Shown: positions 1 to 7,575 of the stretch, in pieces
Position numbering within the stretch: position 1 is the first letter of the stretch
Layout: every line of letters begins with the position of its first letter
Source: an uncultured Bacteroidales bacterium
GTDB taxonomy: Bacteria; Bacteroidota; Bacteroidia; Bacteroidales; Paludibacteraceae
Direction: 5' to 3'
Length of the DNA: 41,790 nt
Assembly (NCBI GenBank): GCA_902783545.1
Contig: CACZRD010000090.1
Coordinates: forward strand, 1-41,790
Notes under the pieces: generated by a model
The model's input: the letters and a program-made list of their open reading frames with translations, nothing else
The model's database searches: none
Told to the model about the DNA's origin: nothing
Translations under genes and position numbers: made by a program

Positions 1-1410
1 GTGGCTCTCGTCATGCTCCTCATGCTCAGCCTCACCATGGTGATGGTGGTGATGGTGATGCTCGCTGCTCCAGGTGTTCTGGAAGATGGCGTTGAGGTAG
101 CCGTTAGCCTGCGAAGCCTTCCAATTGCTGCGTCCGTAGGTATTCATCTGGTCGTGATACGAACCCGCGGCGATGATGCCCAGCGACATACCCGACTCCT
201 CGTCAAAGACGATGCCGTTCTTCATGAAGCCTTCCACCCTGTCCGTACGCAGGTCGATGAGGTAGGGTGTATGGTGTACGGTGTATGGTGTATGGTGCGT
301 GGGGCGTTGTCCGCCGTGGCGCTCGTCATGCAGGCCGCGGACGAGCAGCTGGAAGGTGTATTCGTCATTCTTGTAGTACCAGCGGTTGAGCAGGTTCAGA
401 TTACGGTTAAGCGGCATGTCGAGCACGCCGTCATGGTTGTCGTCCATCGGGAACGCGCCTTCCTGATAGTGTGCGAGCACCCCCGTGGAGAGCGTACCGA
501 GCATCGGATCGTCGGGGATAGGTATATCCCATCCGCCAGTCAGGTTCGCCTCGGCGTGCAGCTCGGTGTTCAGCATCAGGTTCACCGCCACCGGCTGTTG
601 CGTCTGGGGTTTGAGGTACTCGACATTGATCTGTCCGGTGATGGCTTCGTAGCCGTTGATGACCGACGAGGTGCCCTTGCTGATCTGCACGGCGTCCATC
701 CACGAGCCGGGTATATACTCCATCCCGAAGGACTGCGCCAGTCCGCGCACGGCAGGGGTGTTCTCGGTGAGCAGCTGCACGTAGGTACCGCTCAGCCCGA
801 GGAGTTTGATCTGCTTGGCTCCGGTGGCGGCATCGGCGTACGACACATCGACGGAAGCGGTGGTCTCGAAGCTCTCGCTCAGGTTACAGCAGGCGGCGCG
901 GCATAGCTCGCCCTGCCCGAAGGACTGCACATCGAACGCCGCGAAGCGTGACTTGAGCACCGACTGCCGGCGCGCCTCGATGGTCACCTCATCCAGCTGT
1001 TGGTCGTCAGGGACGAGCACGATCATCAGGGGTTTGCGGTCACGCACACGGGTGGTGTCATTGCGGTAGCCGAGGAACGAGGTGACCAGCAGTTTGGTCT
1101 GACGGATCGGTTCGATCTCGAACAGTCCGTTGGCATCGGTCGTTGTGCCGACGGTCGTCTCCGCCCACCATACGTTTGCGCCGGCGAGAGGCTCGCCTTG
1201 GTCGTCATAGACGATGCCTTGCAGGTGTGCCTGCACGGGTAAGGACAGCAACATGAGCAATGCCACCTGAGCCGCTTTGGCGCAGCCGGATGCCAGCGGG
1301 CAACCGTTGCAGCCTTTCGCACAGTCCGCACGCCGCTCACGGCGCACGACAAGCCACATGCCGACAGCAGCACCCAAAATAATCAACATAGTTAAAATCT
1401 TCTGTATCAT
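1..1410 (-). CDS. TonB-dependent receptor with an N-terminal FeoB-associated Cys-rich segment (3' end cut by window edge)
   Basis: Outer-membrane TonB-dependent transporter; about 470 residues are visible and most of the barrel lies outside the window. Reading the minus strand from the ATG at 1410: residues 1-22 are a hydrophobic helix, then a basic stretch and a Cys cluster (DCAKGCNGCPLASGC, residues 29-43) typical of FeoB-associated Cys-rich membrane proteins. A second hydrophobic stretch ending LSLPVQA (about 47-61) looks like the receptor's own signal peptide. It is followed by a carboxypeptidase-regulatory-like domain (GIVYDDQGEPLAGANVWW, about 65-150) and a plug with AVQISKGTSSVINGYEAITG around residues 235-255. 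No stop separates the Cys-rich part from the receptor, and no ATG sits at a sensible receptor start (Met53 would leave a 9-residue signal). A loop near the window edge has eight consecutive His followed by a Glu/His-rich stretch, suggesting a metal ligand. It lies downstream of feoB on the same strand, across a 577-bp repeat-rich gap. The receptor call is firm; the substrate is inferred. Confidence 0.85.
   Translation of the reverse strand, partial: MIQKILTMLIILGAAVGMWLVVRRERRADCAKGCNGCPLASGCAKAAQVALLMLLSLPVQAHLQGIVYDDQGEPLAGANVWWAETTVGTTTDANGLFEIEPIRQTKLLVTSFLGYRNDTTRVRDRKPLMIVLVPDDQQLDEVTIEARRQSVLKSRFAAFDVQSFGQGELCRAACCNLSESFETTASVDVSYADAATGAKQIKLLGLSGTYVQLLTENTPAVRGLAQSFGMEYIPGSWMDAVQISKGTSSVINGYEAITGQINVEYLKPQTQQPVAVNLMLNTELHAEANLTGGWDIPIPDDPMLGTLSTGVLAHYQEGAFPMDDNHDGVLDMPLNRNLNLLNRWYYKNDEYTFQLLVRGLHDERHGGQRPTHHTPYTVHHTPYLIDLRTDRVEGFMKNGIVFDEESGMSLGIIAAGSYHDQMNTYGRSNWKASQANGYLNAIFQNTWSSEHHHHHHHHGEAEHEEHDESH
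266..300. repeat. 7-bp tandem repeat inside the TonB receptor gene
   Basis: Five consecutive heptamers GGTGTAT/GGTGTAC/GGTGTAT/GGTGTAT/GGTGCGT. On the coding strand they read as HHTPYTVHHTPY within a predicted extracellular loop and keep the frame open. They belong to the heptamer-repeat class seen at five other sites in the window. Confidence 0.85.
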
Positions 1411-1436
1411 TTATTCAACATTATTAACATTCTATC

Positions 1437-1981
1437 TAAAAGAACATAAACCTACATCAACACCCCTATGGGCAATAAACCTAAATTGCAATGGTTTTAG
1501 TAAATCAAAAATACGCAGCCCCAGTCGTCCTCCTTCGGATGCCGCCCGACGATCGCCATCTTGATGCGTGCCTTTTGAGCATGCTCAACGCCCCGCCTCA
1601 ACCTGCCGCTCCGGTCAGTCAGCCTTTATAAGTCTGCCTGACGGCTGCTTACAAAAAATGCTTCGCTAAAAAATGCCAAAAATCCATGCGGATGACAATG
1701 ACGGACTATTTTAAGTCAACTACAATCAGTAACGCATCTTGATCATTGTAATATTTTTGGTATTTTTTTGTTTATTTTTGTAAGGCGGCAGACAATTCTG
1801 TCAGGAATTGGCTGGTGGGTAAGCGGGCGAGAGGGCTATGGGAGCTTGCTCACGATAGACCTGTCGGACGATTCCCCACAGCTGCCATTGGGCAGCGTGC
1901 CGCCGCATTTTTGATTAAACAAACAACATCGAAAAGATCGCTTTGGGTTTATTGCCCTGTTTATTTCGGTTTATTTTCTTA
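1437..1981. repeat. Gene-free region bounded by long imperfect inverted repeats (MITE-like element 1)
   Basis: The region between feoB and the receptor gene holds no supportable gene. Its left arm (1437-1482) contains AACATAAACCTACATCAAC and GGGCAATAAACC. The right arm (1945-1981) is the reverse complement of a closely similar sequence, including GGTTTATTGCCC and CGGTTTATTTTCTTA. The same AATAAACC-type ends recur at 7181-7434, 25987-26468 and 26687-26777. No transposase is present, so a non-autonomous element or repeated regulatory hairpin is the likeliest reading. Confidence 0.5.
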
Positions 1982-1987
1982 TATTCT

Positions 1988-3658
1988 TCATAACACCAAA
2001 TTGCACACAAACGCCGCGAGCCAGGCAACGAGCAGCGAGTTAACCACGGAGAACGCAGCCCAGCGCCAGCCGACCTCCTTGCGCAGCGTGGATACCGTCG
2101 CCACGCAGGGGAAGTACAGCAGAATGAACACCAGGAACGCATAGGCGGTGCCCGGGGCGAGCGCCATAGTCGTCAGATCCGAGCCGAACAGGATAGCGAA
2201 TGTGGCGGCGATGGCTTCCTTGGCTGGGATACCGGTCATCAGGCACACGCACATCTGCCAGTCGAAGCCCAGCGGCGCCATCACGGGTTCGAGCCAGTGA
2301 CCGATAGCCGCCAGCCATGAGTGCTCGATATCCGTCACATTGCCCGCAGGGAAGAACTCCAGCGCCCAGATGATGATCGAGGCGAAGAGCACGACGGTGG
2401 TGATCTTCTTGAGGAAATCCTTGACGCGGAACCACACGTGCGATATGATCGAGCGCAACGACGGCATCCGGAAGTCCGGAAGTTCGTTCACGCAGTCGTC
2501 CTCACCGGTGCGGAACCACTTGGTCTTCTTCAGCACGAACGCCATGACGAAACTCAGCAGCATACCGAGCAGGTACAGCGAGCCGAGGATCAGCGCATGA
2601 TGGTGCTTGAAGAACGTGGTGATGAGTAGGATATACACCGGCAGACGCGCCGAGCAGCTCATGAACGGTACCATCAGCATCGTCACGGCGCGGTTCTTGG
2701 GATTAGGTATCTGGTCGCGCGCAGCGATGATAGCCGGCACGTTGCAGTCGAAGCCCATGAGCAGCGGGAAGAAACTCCGGCCGTGCAAGCCCATGAGGTG
2801 CATGATTCGGTCCATGAGGAAGTTCACACGCGCCGTGTAACCTATATCCTCGATCAGGCTCAGGCAGGCGAACAGGATGATAATGTTCGGCAGGGCGGTG
2901 ACGAGCGAGCCGACACCCTGCACCACGCCGTCAGCCAGCAGGCTACGCAGCCAGCCATCGGGCATATGCGTAACAATAAGGTCATAGAGCCAGTCCACTC
3001 CACCCTGCATCCAGTCCTGTATAGGTCCGCCGATGGCGAACGTCGCCCAGAACACCGCTGCCATGACGGCAAAGAAGATCGGAAAGCCCGTCCACTTGCT
3101 GGTCAGCAGGCGGTTGATACGCTCCTCCCACGTGGCGGTATCCGTCTCGGGGTGAACGAGCACCTGCATGAGCAAACCTTCCATATACGCGTGCCACGCC
3201 TGTTCGTCACTCTGCTCCCAGCCGTGGACGATGAAATGCTGTCGGCTGTTAGTTGTTAGCCATTGGCTGTTGGCGTGCAGCATCTCGGAGAGTTCGCTGA
3301 TGCCTTCGCCCGTGACGGTGGACACAAGTAGTGTCGGCACACCGGTCTGCTCACGGAACACCGCGAGGTCGAGGCTGTGACCTGTCTGGAGCAAGAGGTC
3401 GTACCTATTGATGGCTATGATCATCGGGTGCCCGTGCTCCATGAACGACGGTGTCATCTGCAAGCACTCCCTGAGCCGCAGCGCATCCACCACCTGCAGC
3501 ACCACATCCGTCGGCGTGGTCAGCTCGTCCATCTGCTCGTGGGACGAGCACTCCGCAAACACCCTGTCCGGCGACGCAAGACGCTCAATGACAGCACTCT
3601 TGCCGCTGCCGTCAAGGCCGACTACGGTTATATATAATGGTTTTGTATTCATTGTCAT
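1988..3658 (-). CDS. feoB: FeoB-family Fe(II)/divalent-metal transporter with a shortened G domain
   Basis: Inner-membrane ferrous-iron (or Mn) transporter. The transport core is intact: GFDCNVPAIIAARD and PFMSCSARLPVY are the first gate motifs, GIPAKEAIAATFAILFG the second, and the hydrophobic helices continue to the C terminus. The N-terminal G domain is odd. G1 is GLDGSGKS rather than the usual GNPNSGKT, G4 (NRYD) and a G5-like STVTG are present, but only about 35 residues separate G1 from the VVDA strand, against roughly 85 in E. coli FeoB. The switch I Thr and the DLPG (G3) motif are therefore missing. No FeoA domain is attached. At about 555 residues it is short for the family. The start is taken at 3658 (or ATG 3652), because codons upstream to 3751 overlap the promoter. 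A heptamer repeat lies between the G domain and the membrane part. It is transcribed divergently from the DUF2723 gene. Porphyromonas has a Mn-dedicated FeoB2, so the metal is uncertain. Confidence 0.9.
   Translation of the reverse strand: MTMNTKPLYITVVGLDGSGKSAVIERLASPDRVFAECSSHEQMDELTTPTDVVLQVVDALRLRECLQMTPSFMEHGHPMIIAINRYDLLLQTGHSLDLAVFREQTGVPTLLVSTVTGEGISELSEMLHANSQWLTTNSRQHFIVHGWEQSDEQAWHAYMEGLLMQVLVHPETDTATWEERINRLLTSKWTGFPIFFAVMAAVFWATFAIGGPIQDWMQGGVDWLYDLIVTHMPDGWLRSLLADGVVQGVGSLVTALPNIIILFACLSLIEDIGYTARVNFLMDRIMHLMGLHGRSFFPLLMGFDCNVPAIIAARDQIPNPKNRAVTMLMVPFMSCSARLPVYILLITTFFKHHHALILGSLYLLGMLLSFVMAFVLKKTKWFRTGEDDCVNELPDFRMPSLRSIISHVWFRVKDFLKKITTVVLFASIIIWALEFFPAGNVTDIEHSWLAAIGHWLEPVMAPLGFDWQMCVCLMTGIPAKEAIAATFAILFGSDLTTMALAPGTAYAFLVFILLYFPCVATVSTLRKEVGWRWAAFSVVNSLLVAWLAAFVCNLVL
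3245..3272. repeat. 7-bp tandem repeat inside feoB
   Basis: Units GCTGTTA/GTTGTTA/GCCATTG/GCTGTTG. Read on the coding strand they give NSQWLTTNS, inserted just after the G5 region and in frame. The unit is the complement of the AGCCAAC unit in the DUF2723 gene and matches GGCTGTT upstream of sdhB. Confidence 0.75.
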
Positions 3659-3712
3659 CCGTTCTATCCGTCTAATCCGTGGGCGAATTACATCCCTCAC
3701 ACGAAAAACGAT

Positions 3713-3744
3713 GCAAAGATACAACAATTTTTTGATATTTGCAA
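3713..3744 (-). promoter_or_regulatory. feoB promoter (Bacteroidetes type)
   Basis: On the minus strand TTGC (3741-3744) is followed by 19 bases and TATCTTTGC (3713-3721), matching the Bacteroidetes -33/-7 consensus (TTG, TAnnTTTG). Transcription would start near 3706, about 50 bases before the start codon. Confidence 0.75.
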
Positions 3745-3785
3745 TAACCATTTATTGGTATTTTCGCAAAAAACAGCCGAAAGAC

Positions 3786-3817
3786 TTGCAAATATGAGTT
3801 TTTTTTTGTACCTTTGC
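3786..3817 (+). promoter_or_regulatory. Promoter of the DUF2723 gene (Bacteroidetes type)
   Basis: TTGC (3786-3789), 19 bases, TACCTTTGC (3809-3817), about 30 bases before the ATG at 3848. It is back to back with the feoB promoter, the two -33 boxes lying about 42 bases apart, so the two genes may influence each other's transcription. Confidence 0.8.
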
Positions 3818-3847
3818 GTGTTTTTGTGCGAATTAACAAACGATAAT

Positions 3848-6800
3848 ATGGAAAAACAATTCAAGTTGTGGAACGTGATAGTAGGCTGGCTGGTGTTTGC
3901 CGTCGCTGCTGCCACGTATCTGCTGACTATCGAGCCCACCGCCTCGTTCTGGGACTGCGGTGAGTTCATCTCATCGGCTGACAAGCTCGATGTAGGTCAC
4001 CCACCCGGAGCACCGTTCTTCATGCTGATGGGTCACTTCTTCTCGCTGTTCGCGAGCGACGCCTCGCATGTGGCAATGTGCGTGAACGCCCTTTCTGCAT
4101 TGGCAAGTGCTTTCACTATCCTGTTCTTGTTCTGGACTATCACCGCGCTGGCGAAGAAACTCGTGGCGCCGGACAGCGTAGCGCATATCATTGCCCTGCT
4201 GGGTGCAGGTGCGGTAGGTGCGCTGGCCTATACGTTCAGCGACACGTTCTGGTTCTCGGCGGTCGAGGGCGAGGTGTATGCTTCGTCATCGCTGTTCACG
4301 GCGGTCGTGTTCTGGCTTATCCTCAAGTGGTACGACCACGCCGATGAGGACGGCTCGGACAAATGGCTGATACTCATTGCTTACCTGATGGGGCTCAGTA
4401 TCGGTGTGCACCTGTTGAACCTGCTGACTATACCGGCTATCGTGCTCGTCTATTACTTCCGTAAGTACGAGTTCTCGTGGGGTGGCGTGATCCTCGCCTT
4501 CCTTGCGTCGGTAGCTATCCTTGCGTTCGTGCTGTACGGCATTATCCCGGGCGTACCGACCATCGCCGGCTGGTTTGAGTTGGCGTTCGTCAACGGAATG
4601 GGTCTGCCGTTCAATACGGGCTTGGCAGTCTATCTGGTGCTGCTGGCTGCTGCACTGGTCTGGGCGGTAGTATGCACAGCCAATGACCAACAGCCAACAG
4701 CCAATGGCCAACAGATCATCGCCTTCCTCTGCGCATTCACGCTCGCCGGCACGCCGTTCTTGCGTGAGAGCGTGCTCATCGGTGTGCTCGTGGTAGCTGC
4801 GTTGGCGGCTATCCTGTTTGCCAAGCGGGAGCTGGTATCACCGCGTCTGCTGAACACCGCTTCGCTCATGATCGCAGTGATCATCATCGGCTACAGTTCG
4901 TACGCCGCACTGGTCATCCGTTCGAATGCCGACACCCCGATGGATCAGAACTCGCCGGACAACGTCTTCTCGCTCAAGTATTACCTCAACCGCGAGCAGT
5001 ACGGCGATACGCCGCTGCTGTACGGTCAGACCTACAATGCGCCCGTCGAGCTGGAGATTCGCGGAAACATGTGTATCCCCGTGGAGAAACAAGGGCACGC
5101 GCAGTACGCTCCCGCGCCGCGCGTGGAGGGCGAGAAAGACCACTATGCCATCACCGGTTACAAGACGCAGTACGTGTACATGAAGGAGTTCATGATGCTC
5201 TTCCCGCGTATGTGGTCGGCGCAGGGCTCGCACGTGGCTGCCTACAAGGAGTGGGCGGACATCAAGGGTCGCCGTGTGCGCTACGAATACTGCGGACAGC
5301 AGAAGACGGAGTACGTACCGACCTTCGGTGAGAACCTGCGGTTCTTCTTCCGTTACCAGGTGAACTACATGTACTGGCGGTACTTCATGTGGAACTTCTC
5401 CGGCCGTCAGAACGACCTGCAAGGCTACGGCGAGATCCACAAGGGCAACTGGATCACCGGCTTCCACTTGATCGACAACGCGATGCTCGGCGATCAGGAT
5501 GCGCTGCCCGCCGAGCTCAAGGAGAACAAAGCCCACAACGTGTATTACATGCTGCCGCTGCTGCTCGGACTGATCGGTATCATTTGGCAGGCCACCAAAT
5601 CCAACACGAAGTCAGCAACACAAAGTCAGCAACACGCAGTCCTCAACACGAAGTCCGAAAAGGACTACGTCGGTCTCCGCTCGTTCGCTATCACGGCATT
5701 GTTGTTCCTGCTGACGGGCTTGGCTATCGTCGTCTATCTGAACCAGACGCCTTATCAGCCGCGTGAGCGTGACTACGCGTATGCCGGTTCGTTCTATGCG
5801 TTCTGTATATGGATCGGCTTCGGCGTGCTGGCGCTGATTGACAGTATCTCGCAATCGCTGAAGTCCGAGTCAGGCAAAGCACTGGCTGCAACTGCTGTGA
5901 CCCTGGTAGCCCTGCTCGTACCGGCGCAGATGGCTTCGCAGAACTGGGACGATCACGACCGTTCGCAGCGCTACGTCTGCCGCGACTTCGGAGCGAACTA
6001 CCTCATGTCCTGCAAGCCGAACGGTATTATCTTCTCCAACGGCGACAACGATACCTTCCCGCTCTGGTACAACCAGGAGGTCGAGGGCGTCGGCACCGAC
6101 CTGCGCGTATGTAACCTCTCGTACCTGCAGACCGACTGGTATATATCGCAGATGAAACGCCCGTACTACGACTCGCCGGCGCTGCCTATCTCGTGGGAGT
6201 ACAAGGACTTCATGCCCGGCACGAACGAAGTCGTATGGACGGACAACCGCCTCGGGCAACCGCTGGAGGTAAGCAAGGCGTTCCAGTTCCTGCGCTCGGA
6301 TGACCCGAAGACCAAGAACCGCGAGGGCGACAACTACCTGCCTGCCGACCAGCTCTACGTGCTTGCGCCGGACAGCAGCCACATCAACTTCAAGAAAGCC
6401 CGCCGGTTCACCCGCTCGGAGATGATGATCATGGAGATGCTCAGTCAGAACAACTGGCAGCGTCCGATGTACTTCGCCGTGAGCGTGGGGCCGGACTATT
6501 ACATGGGCTTGGAGCCGTACTTCGAGTGCACGGGCATGGCGTACCGCATCACGCCTAACCGCTCGCCGAACAACCAGCCGCGCGTGGCTGTCGAAGAGAT
6601 GTACGACAATATGATGAACAAGTTCCGCTACGGCAACTGCAATGCCGAGGGTATCTATCTGGATGAGAACACCCTGCGCATGTGCCGCACGCACCGGATG
6701 ATGTTCTCGCAGCTGGCAGAGGTGCTCGTCAACCGCCATGATTACGAGCGCGCGACAGCCGTGCTGGACAAAGCCTTTGCGGAGCTGCCCGGACAGAACG

Positions 6801-7075
6801 TAGGCTACGACTACACAGTGGCATCGATGGCGCTGCTGTACGTGCGTATGGGCGAGAATGAGAAAGCCGTGCCTATTCTGCGTGCCGTGGCACAGAACAG
6901 TGCCGAGTACCTCCAGTGGGGCAAGAGCATGAGCAAGGAGCACCGCAAGGCGATGAAGAGCACGCTGGAGCATCATGATGCCGTACTCGGATATATCCTC
7001 CAGCAGTGCGAGCGCAACGGCCTGCACGAGATCGTTGAGGACTACTATCACATCTACGAAGAATCCGGCAACTAA
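3848..7075 (+). CDS. DUF2723 (TMEM260-type) polytopic membrane protein, putative glycosyltransferase
   Basis: A 1,075-residue inner-membrane protein. Residues 1-400 hold around ten hydrophobic helices and the family's N-terminal signature LTIEPTASFWDCGEF followed by GHPPGAP. Further helices follow around residues 560-690, then a soluble C-terminal part (about 720-1075) with FSNGDNDTFPLWYNQ and a helical, TPR-like tail. This matches the DUF2723 family (PF11028), which includes human TMEM260, reported to be a protein O-mannosyltransferase. A role in glycosylating exported proteins is plausible here, next to a large secreted-protein locus, but is inference. The ATG at 3848 is chosen over the upstream open frame from 3755 because the promoter lies at 3786-3817. 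Two repeat tracts, at 4678-4712 and 5602-5657, encode Q/N/T/S-rich loops between helices. The gene stands alone and ends at a strong terminator. Confidence 0.9.
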   Translation: MEKQFKLWNVIVGWLVFAVAAATYLLTIEPTASFWDCGEFISSADKLDVGHPPGAPFFMLMGHFFSLFASDASHVAMCVNALSALASAFTILFLFWTITALAKKLVAPDSVAHIIALLGAGAVGALAYTFSDTFWFSAVEGEVYASSSLFTAVVFWLILKWYDHADEDGSDKWLILIAYLMGLSIGVHLLNLLTIPAIVLVYYFRKYEFSWGGVILAFLASVAILAFVLYGIIPGVPTIAGWFELAFVNGMGLPFNTGLAVYLVLLAAALVWAVVCTANDQQPTANGQQIIAFLCAFTLAGTPFLRESVLIGVLVVAALAAILFAKRELVSPRLLNTASLMIAVIIIGYSSYAALVIRSNADTPMDQNSPDNVFSLKYYLNREQYGDTPLLYGQTYNAPVELEIRGNMCIPVEKQGHAQYAPAPRVEGEKDHYAITGYKTQYVYMKEFMMLFPRMWSAQGSHVAAYKEWADIKGRRVRYEYCGQQKTEYVPTFGENLRFFFRYQVNYMYWRYFMWNFSGRQNDLQGYGEIHKGNWITGFHLIDNAMLGDQDALPAELKENKAHNVYYMLPLLLGLIGIIWQATKSNTKSATQSQQHAVLNTKSEKDYVGLRSFAITALLFLLTGLAIVVYLNQTPYQPRERDYAYAGSFYAFCIWIGFGVLALIDSISQSLKSESGKALAATAVTLVALLVPAQMASQNWDDHDRSQRYVCRDFGANYLMSCKPNGIIFSNGDNDTFPLWYNQEVEGVGTDLRVCNLSYLQTDWYISQMKRPYYDSPALPISWEYKDFMPGTNEVVWTDNRLGQPLEVSKAFQFLRSDDPKTKNREGDNYLPADQLYVLAPDSSHINFKKARRFTRSEMMIMEMLSQNNWQRPMYFAVSVGPDYYMGLEPYFECTGMAYRITPNRSPNNQPRVAVEEMYDNMMNKFRYGNCNAEGIYLDENTLRMCRTHRMMFSQLAEVLVNRHDYERATAVLDKAFAELPGQNVGYDYTVASMALLYVRMGENEKAVPILRAVAQNSAEYLQWGKSMSKEHRKAMKSTLEHHDAVLGYILQQCERNGLHEIVEDYYHIYEESGN
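4678..4712. repeat. 7-bp tandem repeat in the DUF2723 gene
   Basis: Five units AGCCAAT/GACCAAC/AGCCAAC/AGCCAAT/GGCCAAC, encoding TANDQQPTANGQQ between two predicted membrane helices. The frame is kept. Confidence 0.85.
5602..5657. repeat. 14-bp (2 x 7) tandem repeat in the DUF2723 gene
   Basis: Four 14-mers: CAACACGAAGTCAG, CAACACAAAGTCAG, CAACACGCAGTCCT, CAACACGAAGTCCG. They encode a Ser/Thr/Gln/Lys-rich loop (NTKSATQSQQHAVLNTKSE) just before a membrane helix. The length is a double heptamer, so it probably belongs to the same repeat class. Confidence 0.85.
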
Positions 7076-7094
7076 CTCATCCGCTTCTTCACCC

Positions 7095-7136
7095 ATCGCC
7101 CATATATGGCTCCGGCTGTGTATGGGCGATTTTTTT
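7095..7136 (+). terminator. Rho-independent terminator after the DUF2723 gene
   Basis: Perfect 10-bp stem ATCGCCCATA/TATGGGCGAT with a 16-base loop followed by a run of T, starting 20 bases after the stop codon. Confidence 0.9.
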
Positions 7137-7180
7137 ATGGCTTCATTTTCCTGACAGTTGTAAGGTTTTTGCAGGGGAAA

Positions 7181-7434
7181 TTTAGGAAAATAAACCTAAA
7201 TAAACCGTAGAGAATATTACATTGATTTAGTTTAATTAGCTTAATTCGTGAACCTTAAAAGGATTCTTCTGCTATTTATGTTTCTGTCCGAGGTTGGCTG
7301 TTCATGCGCAGCATGTGTGCCTTAGACTGATTAGTCGCACGTCAAGCTTGCTTGTAAGGGGGACTAAACAGGCTAAGACACATAGCACGGTAGTGACAGA
7401 CAACCGAGGGGTTTATGTAGGTTTATTTTCTTAA
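7181..7434. repeat. MITE-like element 2: inverted AATAAACC ends around a structured repeat
   Basis: The left arm has GGAAAATAAACCTAAATAAA (from 7185). The right arm (7408-7434) reads GGTTTATGTAGGTTTATTTT, which is nearly its reverse complement. Between them lies the structured repeat 7288-7409. The element sits between two convergent genes and beyond both their terminators, so it is not an obvious leader of either. No protein-coding frame is supportable. Confidence 0.55.
7288..7409 (+). ncRNA. Candidate structured RNA / repeat element, copy 1
   Basis: It can fold as a four-way junction. P1 is GGTTGGCTGT (7292-7301) with ACAGACAACC (7396-7405), nine pairs out of ten. P2 is the hairpin CATGC-GCA-GCATG. 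P3 is a long arm made of TGTG/CACA, CTTAG/CTAAG and TTAGTC/GACTAA. P4 is the hairpin CAC-GGTA-GTG. A second copy at 26324-26445 is similar throughout and keeps the pairing through compensating changes. No promoter of the local type was found just upstream. It may be an RNA or only the DNA hairpin core of a mobile repeat; orientation is arbitrary. Confidence 0.5.
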
Positions 7435-7512
7435 AGTAATCGCATCCGTAATAATGTAGGTTTATTTTCTTAAAGTAATCGCATCCGTAATAATGTAGGT
7501 TTATTTTCTCAA
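7416..7512. repeat. 39-bp direct tandem repeat, 2.5 copies
   Basis: Units start at 7416, 7455 and 7494, each beginning TGTAGGTTTATTTTC. The first two are identical over their full 39 bases (continuing TTAAAGTAATCGCATCCG), and the third stops at about 7512. The repeat has amplified the right end of element 2. Confidence 0.95.
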
Positions 7513-7525
7513 GTCCCCATCAACA

Positions 7526-7559
7526 CAAAAGCGGCGCATCGTAACGACGCGCCGCCTTT
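7526..7559 (-). terminator. Terminator after the 2,969-residue protein gene
   Basis: GC-rich stem GCGGCGCATCG/CGACGCGCCGC (7531-7555), one non-canonical pair, followed on the minus strand by TTTTGTG. It lies 20 bases beyond the stop codon at 7576. Confidence 0.9.
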
Positions 7560-7575
7560 GTAATAGTAGCAAATA

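Noticed and set aside
1-906. Long plus-strand open frame over the left edge
   Set aside because: It is the complement of the TonB receptor gene; the minus strand gives recognisable plug motifs and the plus strand nothing.
1773-1780. Plus-strand -7-like box TATTTTTG in element 1
   Set aside because: No TTGC at the 19-base spacing and no gene or structured RNA follows.
5870-7096. 408-codon minus-strand frame under the DUF2723 gene
   Set aside because: Its composition (Val/His/Arg-rich, no domains) is that of an antisense shadow of a high-GC gene.
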